This document shows positions 26,385 through 34,833 of a stretch of DNA of 64,000 bases, piece after piece. The stretch is from assembly GCF_018257575.1 (NCBI RefSeq), contig NZ_JAERJP010000014.1, forward strand, positions 1 to 64,000. Reading direction: 5' to 3'. The translations under genes were made by a program, and so were the position numbers. Source of the DNA: Tatumella sp. JGM91 (GTDB taxonomy: Bacteria > Pseudomonadota > Gammaproteobacteria > Enterobacterales > Enterobacteriaceae). The notes under the pieces are model-generated. The model made no database searches. It was not told where the DNA came from and worked only from the letters and a program-made list of their open reading frames with translations. Position 1 is the stretch's first letter; each line of letters begins with the position of its first letter.

Positions 26385-28076
26385 ATGGTTATTTGGATAT
26401 GGCTGACGGCAACACTACGGGCGAATCCGGAGCTGGCAATATTTCTGACCCTTGCCATCGGCTACCGGGTCGGATCACTGAAATTTGGTGGCTTCAGTCT
26501 CGGTCCGGTCACCGGCACCTTACTGGCCGGAGTACTGATCGGCCAGCTGGGAATCGATATATCCCCACAGATAAAATCGATCTTTTTTATCCTGTTTTTG
26601 TTTGCGGTGGGTTTCGGTGTCGGACCACAGTTTGTCAGGGGACTGGCTAACGATGGCCTGCCACAGGCCGTGTTTGCGGTAGTGATTTCGTTACTCTGCC
26701 TGTTGGGGGTATATATTGCAGCCAGAGTCTCCGGCTACGGTCCCGGCCTGGCCGCAGGACTGCTGGCCGGCTCACAGACAATTTCAGCATCCATCGGGCT
26801 GGCAACGGATGCCATAAACCAGCTGGGCCTTCCCCCGCAACAAACCAAACAACAACTGGATTTAATTCCGGTCGCCTATGCGGTTTGTTATTTATTTGGC
26901 ACCATCGGTACCGGCTGGATCATTGCGTTTGCTGGCCCAAAAATACTGCGTATTGACCTCGAAAAAGAGTGCAAACGTTATGAACAGCAGCTTTCAGCAG
27001 GCGCACCGGCAGACGGCATGATGTCAGCCTGGAATCAGTATGTGATACGGGCATTTAAAATCAATCAGCCCGGGCTTATCGAAGGAAAAACCGTGGCTGA
27101 AGCAGAAAAAAGCGCCGGCGAACGCCTGTTCCTTGAAAATCTGCGCCGCGACGGAAAAATTATCCCTTTTACCCCCGACACCCGTCTGCAGATTGGCGAT
27201 ATTATCGCTGTTTCCGGCAAGCATGAATCCCTGATTGAATGGTCGCAACGTGCCGAAGAGGTCAATGACGCCGAACTGCTGAATATCCCGGTTGAATCGG
27301 TGGATCTGTTTATTACCAACAAATGGATAAACGGTAAAACCCTGCTGGAAATTGCCCGGCACGATGACGTGCACGGGGTCTATCTCACCCGTATCCGCCG
27401 TGGTTCTGTCGGGGTGGACATTCCGGTACAGGCACAAACAGTCCTCAACCGCGGTGACATTGTGACCCTGGTCGGTACCAGGAAACATGTTGATGCCGCC
27501 AGTCAGCGTTTTGGGTACGCCGACCGGCCAAAAAGTGCCACCGATATGGTTCTGGTCGGGGCCGGTATTTTAATTGGCGGTCTGGTGGGGGCGATTGTCG
27601 TCCCTGTGGCGGGGATCCCGCTGACATTATCAACCTCCGGCGGTGCACTGATTGCCGGATTGGTGACCGGCTGGTTACGCACTTTTATCCCCAAACTGGG
27701 CAACGTCCCGGCGTCAACCCTGTGGTTTATGAATTCTGCCGGATTAAATATATTTATTGCGGTGGTCGGTATTACCGCCGGGCCAACCTTTATCGCTGGT
27801 CTGAAATATGTCGGTTTTACCATCTTCTTCTGGGGATTGTTTGCCACCGCAATGCCAATGCTGCTCGCCCCGTTAATCGGTAAATATATTTTCCGCTTTG
27901 ATCCGGCAATTAACCTTGGCTGCTGTGGCGGCGCAAGAACCAGTACAGCCTCGGTAGCGATGGTTGCTGACGCGGCAAAAAGTAATGTGCCGATGCTCGG
28001 CTATACAGTCCCGTATGCGGTCAGTAATACTTTTCTGACGTTATGGGGACTGGTGATTATCCTGCTGATCGGTTAG
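26385..28076 (+). CDS. AspT-type amino acid antiporter (AAEx family) paired with the decarboxylase
   Basis: Inner-membrane exchanger of 563 aa in the aspartate:alanine exchanger family. Hydrophobic helices occupy about residues 10-190 and 385-560 and flank a cytoplasmic region with RCK_C/TrkA-C-like domains (for example RLQIGDIIAVSGKHESLIEW and LNRGDIVTLVGTRKHVDAA). The signature AGSQTISASIGLATDAIN and GCCGGARTSTASVAMVADAA repeats are clear. It presumably imports the decarboxylase substrate and exports the product amine or amino acid. It has the same length and layout as the AspT at 45744. A GGAG site precedes the ATG. The substrate is inferred only from the neighbour. Confidence 0.85.
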   Translation: MVIWIWLTATLRANPELAIFLTLAIGYRVGSLKFGGFSLGPVTGTLLAGVLIGQLGIDISPQIKSIFFILFLFAVGFGVGPQFVRGLANDGLPQAVFAVVISLLCLLGVYIAARVSGYGPGLAAGLLAGSQTISASIGLATDAINQLGLPPQQTKQQLDLIPVAYAVCYLFGTIGTGWIIAFAGPKILRIDLEKECKRYEQQLSAGAPADGMMSAWNQYVIRAFKINQPGLIEGKTVAEAEKSAGERLFLENLRRDGKIIPFTPDTRLQIGDIIAVSGKHESLIEWSQRAEEVNDAELLNIPVESVDLFITNKWINGKTLLEIARHDDVHGVYLTRIRRGSVGVDIPVQAQTVLNRGDIVTLVGTRKHVDAASQRFGYADRPKSATDMVLVGAGILIGGLVGAIVVPVAGIPLTLSTSGGALIAGLVTGWLRTFIPKLGNVPASTLWFMNSAGLNIFIAVVGITAGPTFIAGLKYVGFTIFFWGLFATAMPMLLAPLIGKYIFRFDPAINLGCCGGARTSTASVAMVADAAKSNVPMLGYTVPYAVSNTFLTLWGLVIILLIG

Positions 28077-28359
28077 TGCTCCTCTGTTTCCGTCCCGACA
28101 GATGTCTGACCTTTGTCATCCGTTGCCGGGACGGGCCTTGCGATTATTTTTCCTTCTGCCTGTCGTTACTTTGCCGCTGCCGGTGATCCCGGTCATGACT
28201 TCAGAATGTTCCGCATCATTAACATTTGGTTTCATTCTGAAATACAAGGTGATAGTTTGTTACCCCTTCAGGCCTGCCCGCCGTCCGGCAGACGCACTGA
28301 AGTGCTAATCGCTTAGTAAAAAAAATAATGACTATTTCACCTCAGGAGTTATTGCGTTC

Positions 28360-29577
28360 ATGACAACATCACAAAAAAAATGGCTGCGTTCTGTCTTCAG
28401 ACTTTCTTCTGTCTCAATGTTGCTGGCGATGAATATCGCGTATGCTCAGGAAAGTATCCCTCTGACTCAGGAACATCATAACGTGCAACCTCAGACACTG
28501 CTGGTCGGTAGCTGGACAGGCACCTCCGGCAACCCGCTGGCCGAAAAAATCTTTTATCCCAGTGAAGGTATTTACCGTTTACGCCTGAACCAGGACGGCA
28601 CCCTGTTGCCACTGGATGTACTGAAAATGCAGAATCCTTCATGGATTGTTATCAGTCATGACCATCAATATGTGTATACGACCAATGAAAGTGATAACGG
28701 TGAAGTCAGTGCGATGAAAGTACTGGCCGACGGCAGACTTGAATTTATCAATGCCGTATCCACCCGGGGCCAGCACCCTACACACGCAACCCTGACCCCG
28801 GACGGCAAATTCCTGCTGGTGGCTAACTATGCGGCCAGCAAAAAAAATGCCGGATTCATTCTGTTCCCGATTCTGGCACAGGGAAAAATCGGTGAGCCGG
28901 TGCAGCATATTCCGTTTGAAAAAGGATCCGGGATAGTTAACGGGCGTCAGGACAGCGGACATGCTCATTCAGTCACCATCAGCCCGGACGGAAAAATGTT
29001 ATTTGTCGCCGACCTGGGGGCCGATAAGGTACGGGCTTACCGCTACCAGCCCGGCAGCAAAACCCCGTTTGTGCCGGAAACTGCCGCCGATCTCAGCTTC
29101 CCTGCCGGCGCCGGGCCACGACATATGACCTTCTCTCCTGACGGAAAATTCGCCTATATCGTCACTGAAATGGCGGCGCAGGTACACGTCTACAGCGCAG
29201 AACATGATCGTCTGCAGAGTATCCAGACCGTCAGCCTGACCGACAGCACCTCCGCGCAGGACAAAGGCGGGGCCGGCATATTGTTCAGCCCCGACGGAAA
29301 GTTTTTATATATCGGCAACCGCCAGCAACGGAATGAAATCCTGGTGTTTAAAGCCGATCCGCACAATGGCAGGCTGACGGAAAAACAGGCATTTTCTGCC
29401 GGGGGGATTGAACCGCGGGCGTTCGCCTTTGACCGCAGCGGACAATATATGCTGGTGGCGAATGTCTATTCCAATAATATTGTCGAACTGTCGCGGAATA
29501 CACAGGACGGTTCGCTGCACTCCACCGGGGTCACCGTACAGATCGGCTCACCCACCGATGTGAAATTTATGCCCTGA
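28360..29577 (+). CDS. Exported lactonase-type seven-bladed beta-propeller protein
   Basis: A 405-aa protein of the 6-phosphogluconolactonase/cycloisomerase-2 (YbhE-like) propeller family. It has a signal peptide (about residues 1-29, ending ...MNIAYA), so it acts in the periplasm. Repeated blade motifs are seen: LTPDGKFLLVANY, ISPDGKMLFVADLG, FSPDGKFAYIVTEM, FSPDGKFLYIGNR and FDRSGQYMLVANVY. Catalytic-type residues lie in DSGHAHSVTISPDG and AGPRHMTFSPDG. The export signal argues against cytosolic 6-phosphogluconolactonase duty; a sugar lactone such as gluconolactone made in the periplasm is a plausible substrate. It is followed by a terminator. Confidence 0.85.
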   Translation: MTTSQKKWLRSVFRLSSVSMLLAMNIAYAQESIPLTQEHHNVQPQTLLVGSWTGTSGNPLAEKIFYPSEGIYRLRLNQDGTLLPLDVLKMQNPSWIVISHDHQYVYTTNESDNGEVSAMKVLADGRLEFINAVSTRGQHPTHATLTPDGKFLLVANYAASKKNAGFILFPILAQGKIGEPVQHIPFEKGSGIVNGRQDSGHAHSVTISPDGKMLFVADLGADKVRAYRYQPGSKTPFVPETAADLSFPAGAGPRHMTFSPDGKFAYIVTEMAAQVHVYSAEHDRLQSIQTVSLTDSTSAQDKGGAGILFSPDGKFLYIGNRQQRNEILVFKADPHNGRLTEKQAFSAGGIEPRAFAFDRSGQYMLVANVYSNNIVELSRNTQDGSLHSTGVTVQIGSPTDVKFMP

Positions 29578-29584
29578 TCATACA

Positions 29585-29606
29585 CCGGCTGGCAGAAGCC
29601 AGCCGG
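29585..29606 (+). terminator. Terminator of the lactonase-type gene
   Basis: A perfect 9-bp stem (CCGGCTGGC, loop AGAA, GCCAGCCGG) is followed by TTATTCT, starting 8 nt after the stop codon. Confidence 0.7.
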
Positions 29607-29787
29607 TTATTCTGCCCCTTTACCCTGCCCCCCCCGCCATCTGCCGCTCCGCTCCGGTGAATAGCATCTTCCTGACGATTAATCTGCCCCCTGGCCCTCC
29701 GGATGTATGGAAACGGGCTACACTCTGAGATAAACATTAATAATATTTATTCAGTTATCCGGTTTAGCGCAGATCATAAGGTGCATT

Positions 29788-30846
29788 ATGACATTACCCT
29801 CAGCATTATCTCCGCGGGTGCCACACCCGGCTCTCGCCTGTACCAGCCTGGCGATCAGTGACAGTGCCGGTAATCTTTATCATGGCCGGACCCTCGAACT
29901 GACAGAAGAATTACCCTGCCAGCTGACCTATTACCCGACAGGCACCGCTTTCCGCAAACTGGCTGTCGATGGCAGCCAGGCAATCAGCTACAGTAACCAT
30001 TCCCCGCTGCTGGCTATCACTACCCCGATGTATTTTGATGGTGGTCAGCACAATATGCTCGAAGGCTTTAACGGAGCAGGCTTATCCTTCAGTGCCAATA
30101 TGGTCCGGGAGGCCCGACTGGATCCGCTGGCAGCCGCCGATTACCCGGAATCAATACCGGTGACAGCCCTCGGTGAATGGGCCCTGAGCTTATTCAGTAA
30201 CGTTGAACAAGTGACACAGGCGGTTAATCAGGGCTGTTTCTGGTCGCCGGTGCTCAAAGATCTCGGCGGGGCTGTATCGCCGTTCCATTTTGCGTTCTAT
30301 GACAAACACGGCGGCAGTATTGTGGTGGAGGCAAAAGACGGCAAATTCCGGGTCTATAACAATCCGACCCGCGCCATGACCAACAGTCCGGAGTTTTCAT
30401 GGCATCTGATGAACCTGAACAACTATACCCAGCTGACGAATAAAGATTGCTCCGTCGCTACCCTGGGGAATATCCGCGTTGTCCAGCCGGACAGTGGTAT
30501 TGCAACCGCAGCCCTGCCGGCATCGGATACCTCAGTGGATCGTTTTATCCGTGCTGTCTTCTATACCAGCTATGCTCCGCAGGCAGACTCAGCGGCAGAA
30601 GCGGTCAATATTCTGGGACATATTATGAACCGGTTTGACCGTCTGAAAAATATTACCACCGATGATATGGGAGAATCCGGCCCGACTGGCACGCCACAGT
30701 CGGAATATACTCTCTGGACCAGCCTGTCAGATTTGAGCCGCGGGGAACTATATATCCGCAGTTATTCAGACCTCAACTATAACCGTTACTCGCTGGCCCA
30801 ATACCAGCACGCTACCGCGCCGGTATTTGAACCCCTTAACCCCTGA
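29788..30846 (+). CDS. Choloylglycine hydrolase/penicillin V acylase-family Ntn hydrolase
   Basis: A 352-aa member of the conjugated bile acid hydrolase/penicillin acylase family. The predicted N-terminal nucleophile is Cys18 (PALACTSLAISD), exposed by removal of a 17-residue leader, with Arg34 in LYHGRTLEL, both family-typical. Later motifs include LEGFNGAGLSFSAN, FAFYDKHGGSIVVE and MTNSPEFSWHLMNLNNY. The leader (MTLPSALSPRVPHPALA) has no hydrophobic core, so export is doubtful. Known Gram-negative relatives hydrolyse penicillin V and some acyl-homoserine lactones; the substrate here is unknown. The ATG has an AAGGTG site upstream. Confidence 0.85.
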   Translation: MTLPSALSPRVPHPALACTSLAISDSAGNLYHGRTLELTEELPCQLTYYPTGTAFRKLAVDGSQAISYSNHSPLLAITTPMYFDGGQHNMLEGFNGAGLSFSANMVREARLDPLAAADYPESIPVTALGEWALSLFSNVEQVTQAVNQGCFWSPVLKDLGGAVSPFHFAFYDKHGGSIVVEAKDGKFRVYNNPTRAMTNSPEFSWHLMNLNNYTQLTNKDCSVATLGNIRVVQPDSGIATAALPASDTSVDRFIRAVFYTSYAPQADSAAEAVNILGHIMNRFDRLKNITTDDMGESGPTGTPQSEYTLWTSLSDLSRGELYIRSYSDLNYNRYSLAQYQHATAPVFEPLNP

Positions 30847-30888
30847 TATTTACGCTTTCGCGGGCTGGCCCTCTCAGCCCACGGCAGC

Positions 30889-32208
30889 TCAGTGAATAAT
30901 GGCATTCAGCAGCAATACGCCTGCCAGCCCCATCAGCGAAATCAGTGTTTCCATCACCGTCCAGGTTTTCAGGGTTTCGGTAACACTGAGGTTAAAGTAG
31001 CCTTTGAATAGCCAGAAGCCGGGGTCATTCACATGGGAGGCAATCACACTGCCGGCCCCTACCGCCAGTACCATCAGTGCCGGATCCGTATTGGTGATAG
31101 CGATAATCGGCGCCACAATCCCTGCGGTGGTAATTGCCGCTACCGTTGCCGAGCCCAGAGCAATCCGCAGCATGGCGGCTACCGTCCAGCACATCAGCAA
31201 CGGTGACAACGCTGAACCTTTCATCATTCCGGCAATATACTCACCGACACCACTATCCACCAGCACCTGTTTGAAAGCCCCGCCGCCGGCAATAATAAAA
31301 ACAATCATCGCAATAGAGGCTATCGACGAGCCGCACATCTCCATCACCTCTTCGATTTTACGCCCATTACGCAGCCCGAGGGTAAAGACCGCCAGTACCA
31401 CAGAAATAAACAGGGCGACCGCCGGGTTACCGATAAACTCAAAAAACTGCCGCAGAGGATTGCCTTCAGGGGTAGTCAGCTCAAATAGCGCAGCAATCGC
31501 CATCAGGATCACTGGGATCACCGCCGCAAAAATACTGGTCCGGAAACCCGGCATTTCATGGTCGGCAAAAATTTTCGGGTTATACAGCCCTTCCGGCGGC
31601 GACTTCTCGAAGTTACGCAGGAACCGGGAAAATACTGGCCCGGCGACAATCACTGCCGGAATCGTAATAATCATCCCGTACAACAAGGTCGTACCGAGGT
31701 TCGCCCCGAAAATGGTGGCTATCGCTGTCGGGCCCGGGTGCGGCGGCAGAAAGCAATGGGTCACAGACAGGGCCGCCACCATCGGCACCCCGACATAGAG
31801 TAATGGCATACCTGTGGCAGCCACCACGGTAAACACTAATGGCAACAACAGGACAAAGCCTATTTCATAGAACATCGCCAGACCGACAATCAGTCCGGTC
31901 ACCATTAACGCCCACTGGACCCGCTGCTGACCGAACGCAGCAATCAGGGTCGTCGCCACCCGCTGGGCGGCACCCGTATCGGATACCAGCTTACCTAGCA
32001 TGGCACCAAAACCGAGGATCATTGCCAGGCTGCCCAGCGTCCCGCCAACGCCTTTCTGGATCGATGTCACCACCTGCAGCGGCGTCATGCCTTCGGCAAT
32101 CCCCACCACCGCAGAAACAAAAATCAGCGCCAGAAAGCCATTGGCTTTGAAGACAATCATCAGCACAAGCAGCAATATCACCCCGAGGACTATTATTGTA
32201 ATCGGCAT
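30889..32208 (-). CDS. idnT: GntP-family gluconate/L-idonate permease IdnT
   Basis: Inner-membrane proton symporter of the GntP family, 439 aa, with about 12-14 hydrophobic segments. Segments such as MVAALSVTHCFLPPHPGPTA, FIIAGGGAFKQVLVDSGVGEY and VIASHVNDPGFWLFKGYFN match E. coli IdnT (439 aa) better than the other GntP paralogues, as far as I recall them. It lies downstream of idnD on the same strand, which supports L-idonate/5-ketogluconate/gluconate uptake. Confidence 0.88.
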   Translation of the reverse strand: MPITIIVLGVILLLVLMIVFKANGFLALIFVSAVVGIAEGMTPLQVVTSIQKGVGGTLGSLAMILGFGAMLGKLVSDTGAAQRVATTLIAAFGQQRVQWALMVTGLIVGLAMFYEIGFVLLLPLVFTVVAATGMPLLYVGVPMVAALSVTHCFLPPHPGPTAIATIFGANLGTTLLYGMIITIPAVIVAGPVFSRFLRNFEKSPPEGLYNPKIFADHEMPGFRTSIFAAVIPVILMAIAALFELTTPEGNPLRQFFEFIGNPAVALFISVVLAVFTLGLRNGRKIEEVMEMCGSSIASIAMIVFIIAGGGAFKQVLVDSGVGEYIAGMMKGSALSPLLMCWTVAAMLRIALGSATVAAITTAGIVAPIIAITNTDPALMVLAVGAGSVIASHVNDPGFWLFKGYFNLSVTETLKTWTVMETLISLMGLAGVLLLNAIIH

Positions 32209-32324
32209 ATCTCAGTTCCCATAAAAGGTACAGATAAAATAACTATAGGTAAGGCCGCAGATTTCTCCGGGCCCCGCAGGGGACGCGGCCGGGCAACTCC
32301 CCGTCCCGCGAACCGTCTCCGGCA

Positions 32325-33356
32325 TCAGAACGTCAGCTGTACTTTGGCGGCTTGTTGCTTATCACCCGCAAAAATCAGGGCAGCCTCAATCGCGCTATAG
32401 TGATATTCTCCGCTGAATAGTGGCCGCGGATCGACAGTGCCGTTCTCCAGCCACTTAACCGCCAGAGCGAATTCGCTGGTAAAACGGAACGACCCCGTCA
32501 GTCTGATCTCTTTTGCTATCAGCGTCATCAGCGGGAAGCCCGGGATATCGTCTCCCATTCCCACCTGAACCAGCGTACCTCTCGCCCGGGTGACATCCAG
32601 ACAGCGGATTAAAGACGCCGGGTGGCCAGAAGCTTCAAAAGACACATCGAAATAACCTTTCTCCGCCAGATAAGGCGAAAAATCGCCGTCTGCCGCATTA
32701 AGCGTCAGGGTTGCGCCCATCTGTTGTGCCATCGCCAGAGAACGCGGGCTGATGTCCGTACACACCACTTCAGTGGCTCCGCGGGCTTTTGCTGCCGCCG
32801 CAATCAGACAGCCTATCGGTCCGACCCCGGAGATAAACACCTTTTTCCCCTGTAACTCACCGGCCTGATAAGTCGCATGAAGACAGACCGCCAGTGGTTC
32901 GGCGAACACCATCACTTTCTCATCTGCCTGATGATCAAAAGGAATACATTGGGCCCTGTCGACAATAATGTACTGGCTGAAACCACCGTCAACATGAGGA
33001 AAATACATCGCACTACCAAAGAAACGCATACCGGTACACTGGTTTTCCTGCTGCGCTGCACAGTATTTGCAATGGCCGCATGCCTTTGCCGGGTTAATCG
33101 CCACTTTCTGATGTTCCGCTAACCCGGGGTTATCACTTTTCACCACATACCCTGTAACTTCATGGCCCGGGATCATCGGCATTTTCACCATAAAATTACC
33201 GACCCGGCCATGCTGGTAATAGTGCAAATCGGAACCACAAATCCCGCCACGGGTAATACGTACCAGGGTGCCGGTTCCCTGATAATTGAGCTGCTGGCTG
33301 ATAACACCGACCTGATGCCTGCCGCGAATAACACAGCTGTCTGTTGTGATGTTCAT
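32325..33356 (-). CDS. idnD: L-idonate 5-dehydrogenase IdnD
   Basis: Zinc-containing medium-chain dehydrogenase (343 aa) oxidising L-idonate to 5-keto-D-gluconate. Visible features are the catalytic zinc region GGICGSDLHYYQHGRVGNF and PMIPGHEVTGYV, structural zinc cysteines in CGHCKYCAAQQENQC, and the nucleotide-binding ISGVGPIGCLIAAAAKARGA. The stretch MRFFGSAMYFPHVDGGFSQY is diagnostic of IdnD. In E. coli the order is idnD-idnO-idnT-idnR; here idnO (5-keto-gluconate reductase) and idnR are missing and 116 nt separate idnD from idnT. Confidence 0.92.
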   Translation of the reverse strand: MNITTDSCVIRGRHQVGVISQQLNYQGTGTLVRITRGGICGSDLHYYQHGRVGNFMVKMPMIPGHEVTGYVVKSDNPGLAEHQKVAINPAKACGHCKYCAAQQENQCTGMRFFGSAMYFPHVDGGFSQYIIVDRAQCIPFDHQADEKVMVFAEPLAVCLHATYQAGELQGKKVFISGVGPIGCLIAAAAKARGATEVVCTDISPRSLAMAQQMGATLTLNAADGDFSPYLAEKGYFDVSFEASGHPASLIRCLDVTRARGTLVQVGMGDDIPGFPLMTLIAKEIRLTGSFRFTSEFALAVKWLENGTVDPRPLFSGEYHYSAIEAALIFAGDKQQAAKVQLTF

Positions 33357-33455
33357 GGAAATCCTCGCAAAATTCCTCCGTTCAGCCGCGTATAAGAGCG
33401 CTATTTACCGGTGAATACTGTGATGAATATCGATTTAACCAGTGTTAATAAAACG

Positions 33456-33471
33456 ATGTTACGCATAACGT
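33456..33471. promoter_or_regulatory. Candidate GntR/IdnR operator upstream of idnD
   Basis: ATGTTACGCATAACGT matches the GntR/IdnR-type operator pattern ATGTTA-N4-TAACAT at all but one of the twelve arm positions. It lies 100 nt upstream of the idnD start in a non-coding gap. GntR and IdnR control idn and gnt genes in E. coli; the regulator gene itself is not in this window. Confidence 0.55.
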
Positions 33472-33624
33472 GAACTATGCTGTCGTTTTACGCGGGCAAG
33501 GCCGGAGAAAAACGAGGTCAGTACACGGCCTGTAACCGTGCACTGCAACAGGAAAACACAGGCATTACCGGGGGAAGGTGCGGTCGCTGGCAGAAATGAG
33601 CGGGGAAATATTCAGCTCCGCGGT

Positions 33625-34164
33625 TCAGCCGGTGACGGGGGAATAGTTAAACGTAATTTGAGAGTTATACTCTCTTGGCAAACGTCTGGCTTCTAAATAG
33701 ACCGATTTCCAGTAAGGATTATTCAGTGACGAACGGACAACCCCGCGGCTGACGGAAGCATGGAGGAATTGCCGGTCTGTATCATAAAATCCGACATGTA
33801 ATTCATTCTTTATCCGGAAAAACACTAAATCCCCGGGCAGCAAATCTGCCTGCTTAACCGGCTGCCCCATACTGATTAATTGTCTGGTGGTTACCCGTTC
33901 CATCGGAATATTAAAACGATCTTTCAGAGTCCGCCAGACAAAGCCAGAGCAATCAACACCGGTTAATTTCGTTCCGCCCCACTGATATCTGGTCCCCTGC
34001 CAGGCATCCATCTGGTCATGTAACGCCGCCAGTACCGGAATTAAATCCGGCTGTTCCGCCCCCCGGGTATCAGCAGTCGCGGCATGCTTCGGTCCGGACG
34101 AGCAACCGGCAAGGGTGGCAAACAACAGGCAGGTGATAATCTTACGGGCAGGAATCTGGCTCAT
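33625..34164 (-). CDS. nlpC: NlpC/P60-family lipoprotein (cell-wall peptidase)
   Basis: A 179-aa lipoprotein with signal peptide and lipobox TLAGC (Cys21). The NlpC/P60 domain (about residues 55-165) has catalytic Cys72 in GTKLTGVDCSGFVW, His123 in NELHVGFYD and His135 in FLHASVSRG. Members cleave D-gamma-glutamyl-mesodiaminopimelate bonds in peptidoglycan peptides. It resembles E. coli NlpC (154 aa) with a somewhat longer linker after the lipid anchor. It is a single gene next to the IS remnant. Confidence 0.9.
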   Translation of the reverse strand: MSQIPARKIITCLLFATLAGCSSGPKHAATADTRGAEQPDLIPVLAALHDQMDAWQGTRYQWGGTKLTGVDCSGFVWRTLKDRFNIPMERVTTRQLISMGQPVKQADLLPGDLVFFRIKNELHVGFYDTDRQFLHASVSRGVVRSSLNNPYWKSVYLEARRLPREYNSQITFNYSPVTG

Positions 34165-34350
34165 CGGCAGCGTTTCTCACAGGCAGCAGAGGGATAAATT
34201 TTTATACCGTAAATAACTGTCAAAAATGAACAGAAAATTGAATAATTCTTAATATGCCGTGATTATTTACATTAGTTTACGTAACTGCGGTAAGTGTCAA
34301 GGTAGTTGTCACCCCCTCTGAAAAATCAATCTGAGGACATGGAGTGACAC

Positions 34351-34833
34351 ATGAAACGTATTTCACCGGAGCGTAAGGCTGCAACACTGGCAAAACTGTT
34401 ACCGCCTTACAATATGACTGTGGCAGCCGTTGCACAGATGGAAGGAATATCCGAAGCTACCCTGTATAACTGGCGTAATCAGGCTAAATCAGAGGGGAAA
34501 CCGGTGCCCGGTGCAGAGAAAACAACAGACCAATGGTCAGCAGAAGCACGCTTTGCCGTGATAGTCGAAACCGCCACACTTTCTGAGGCTGAAGTGGCAG
34601 AATACTGCCGTAAAAAAGGCCTGTATCCGGAACAGCTGGTTCAGTGGCGGCAGGGATTTTTACAGACGGAGAATCCCGGTGATAAAGCGGCACTGAAACA
34701 GAGCCTGAAAGAAAATAAGCAGCTGAAGAAAGAACTGCTCCGCAAAGAAAAAGCCCTGGCGGAGGCGGCAGCCATACTGGTACTGCGAAAAAAGCTCACG
34801 GATTACTACGGGGAAACAGACGCGGACGACTGA
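34351..34833 (+). CDS. IS3-family transposase OrfA
   Basis: A 160-aa OrfA with an N-terminal helix-turn-helix (MTVAAVAQMEGISEATLYNWRNQ), a second DNA-binding region and a leucine-zipper-like segment (LKENKQLKKELLRKEKALAEAAAI) that in IS3 elements drives multimerisation. It appears intact. Near its end is an A6G slippery run in the phase required for -1 frameshifting into orfB. Confidence 0.9.
   Translation: MKRISPERKAATLAKLLPPYNMTVAAVAQMEGISEATLYNWRNQAKSEGKPVPGAEKTTDQWSAEARFAVIVETATLSEAEVAEYCRKKGLYPEQLVQWRQGFLQTENPGDKAALKQSLKENKQLKKELLRKEKALAEAAAILVLRKKLTDYYGETDADD
34788..34794 (+). promoter_or_regulatory. Programmed -1 frameshift heptamer A AAA AAG
   Basis: In the orfA frame the codons read CGA AAA AAG, so the run is A_AAA_AAG, the standard -1 slippery heptamer. 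Slipping joins orfA to the orfB frame (AHGLLRGNRRG...), which is open from here to the stop at 35037. This is the usual way IS3 elements make the OrfAB transposase. Confidence 0.75.

Noticed and set aside
28090-28134. 8-bp inverted repeat after the AspT-like gene as a terminator
   Set aside because: The loop is about 29 nt and no T-tract follows, so it is too weak to call.
31004-31798. 264-residue open frame antisense to idnT
   Set aside because: Low-complexity Ala/Thr/Ile composition, as expected opposite a membrane protein gene; idnT is clearly the real gene.
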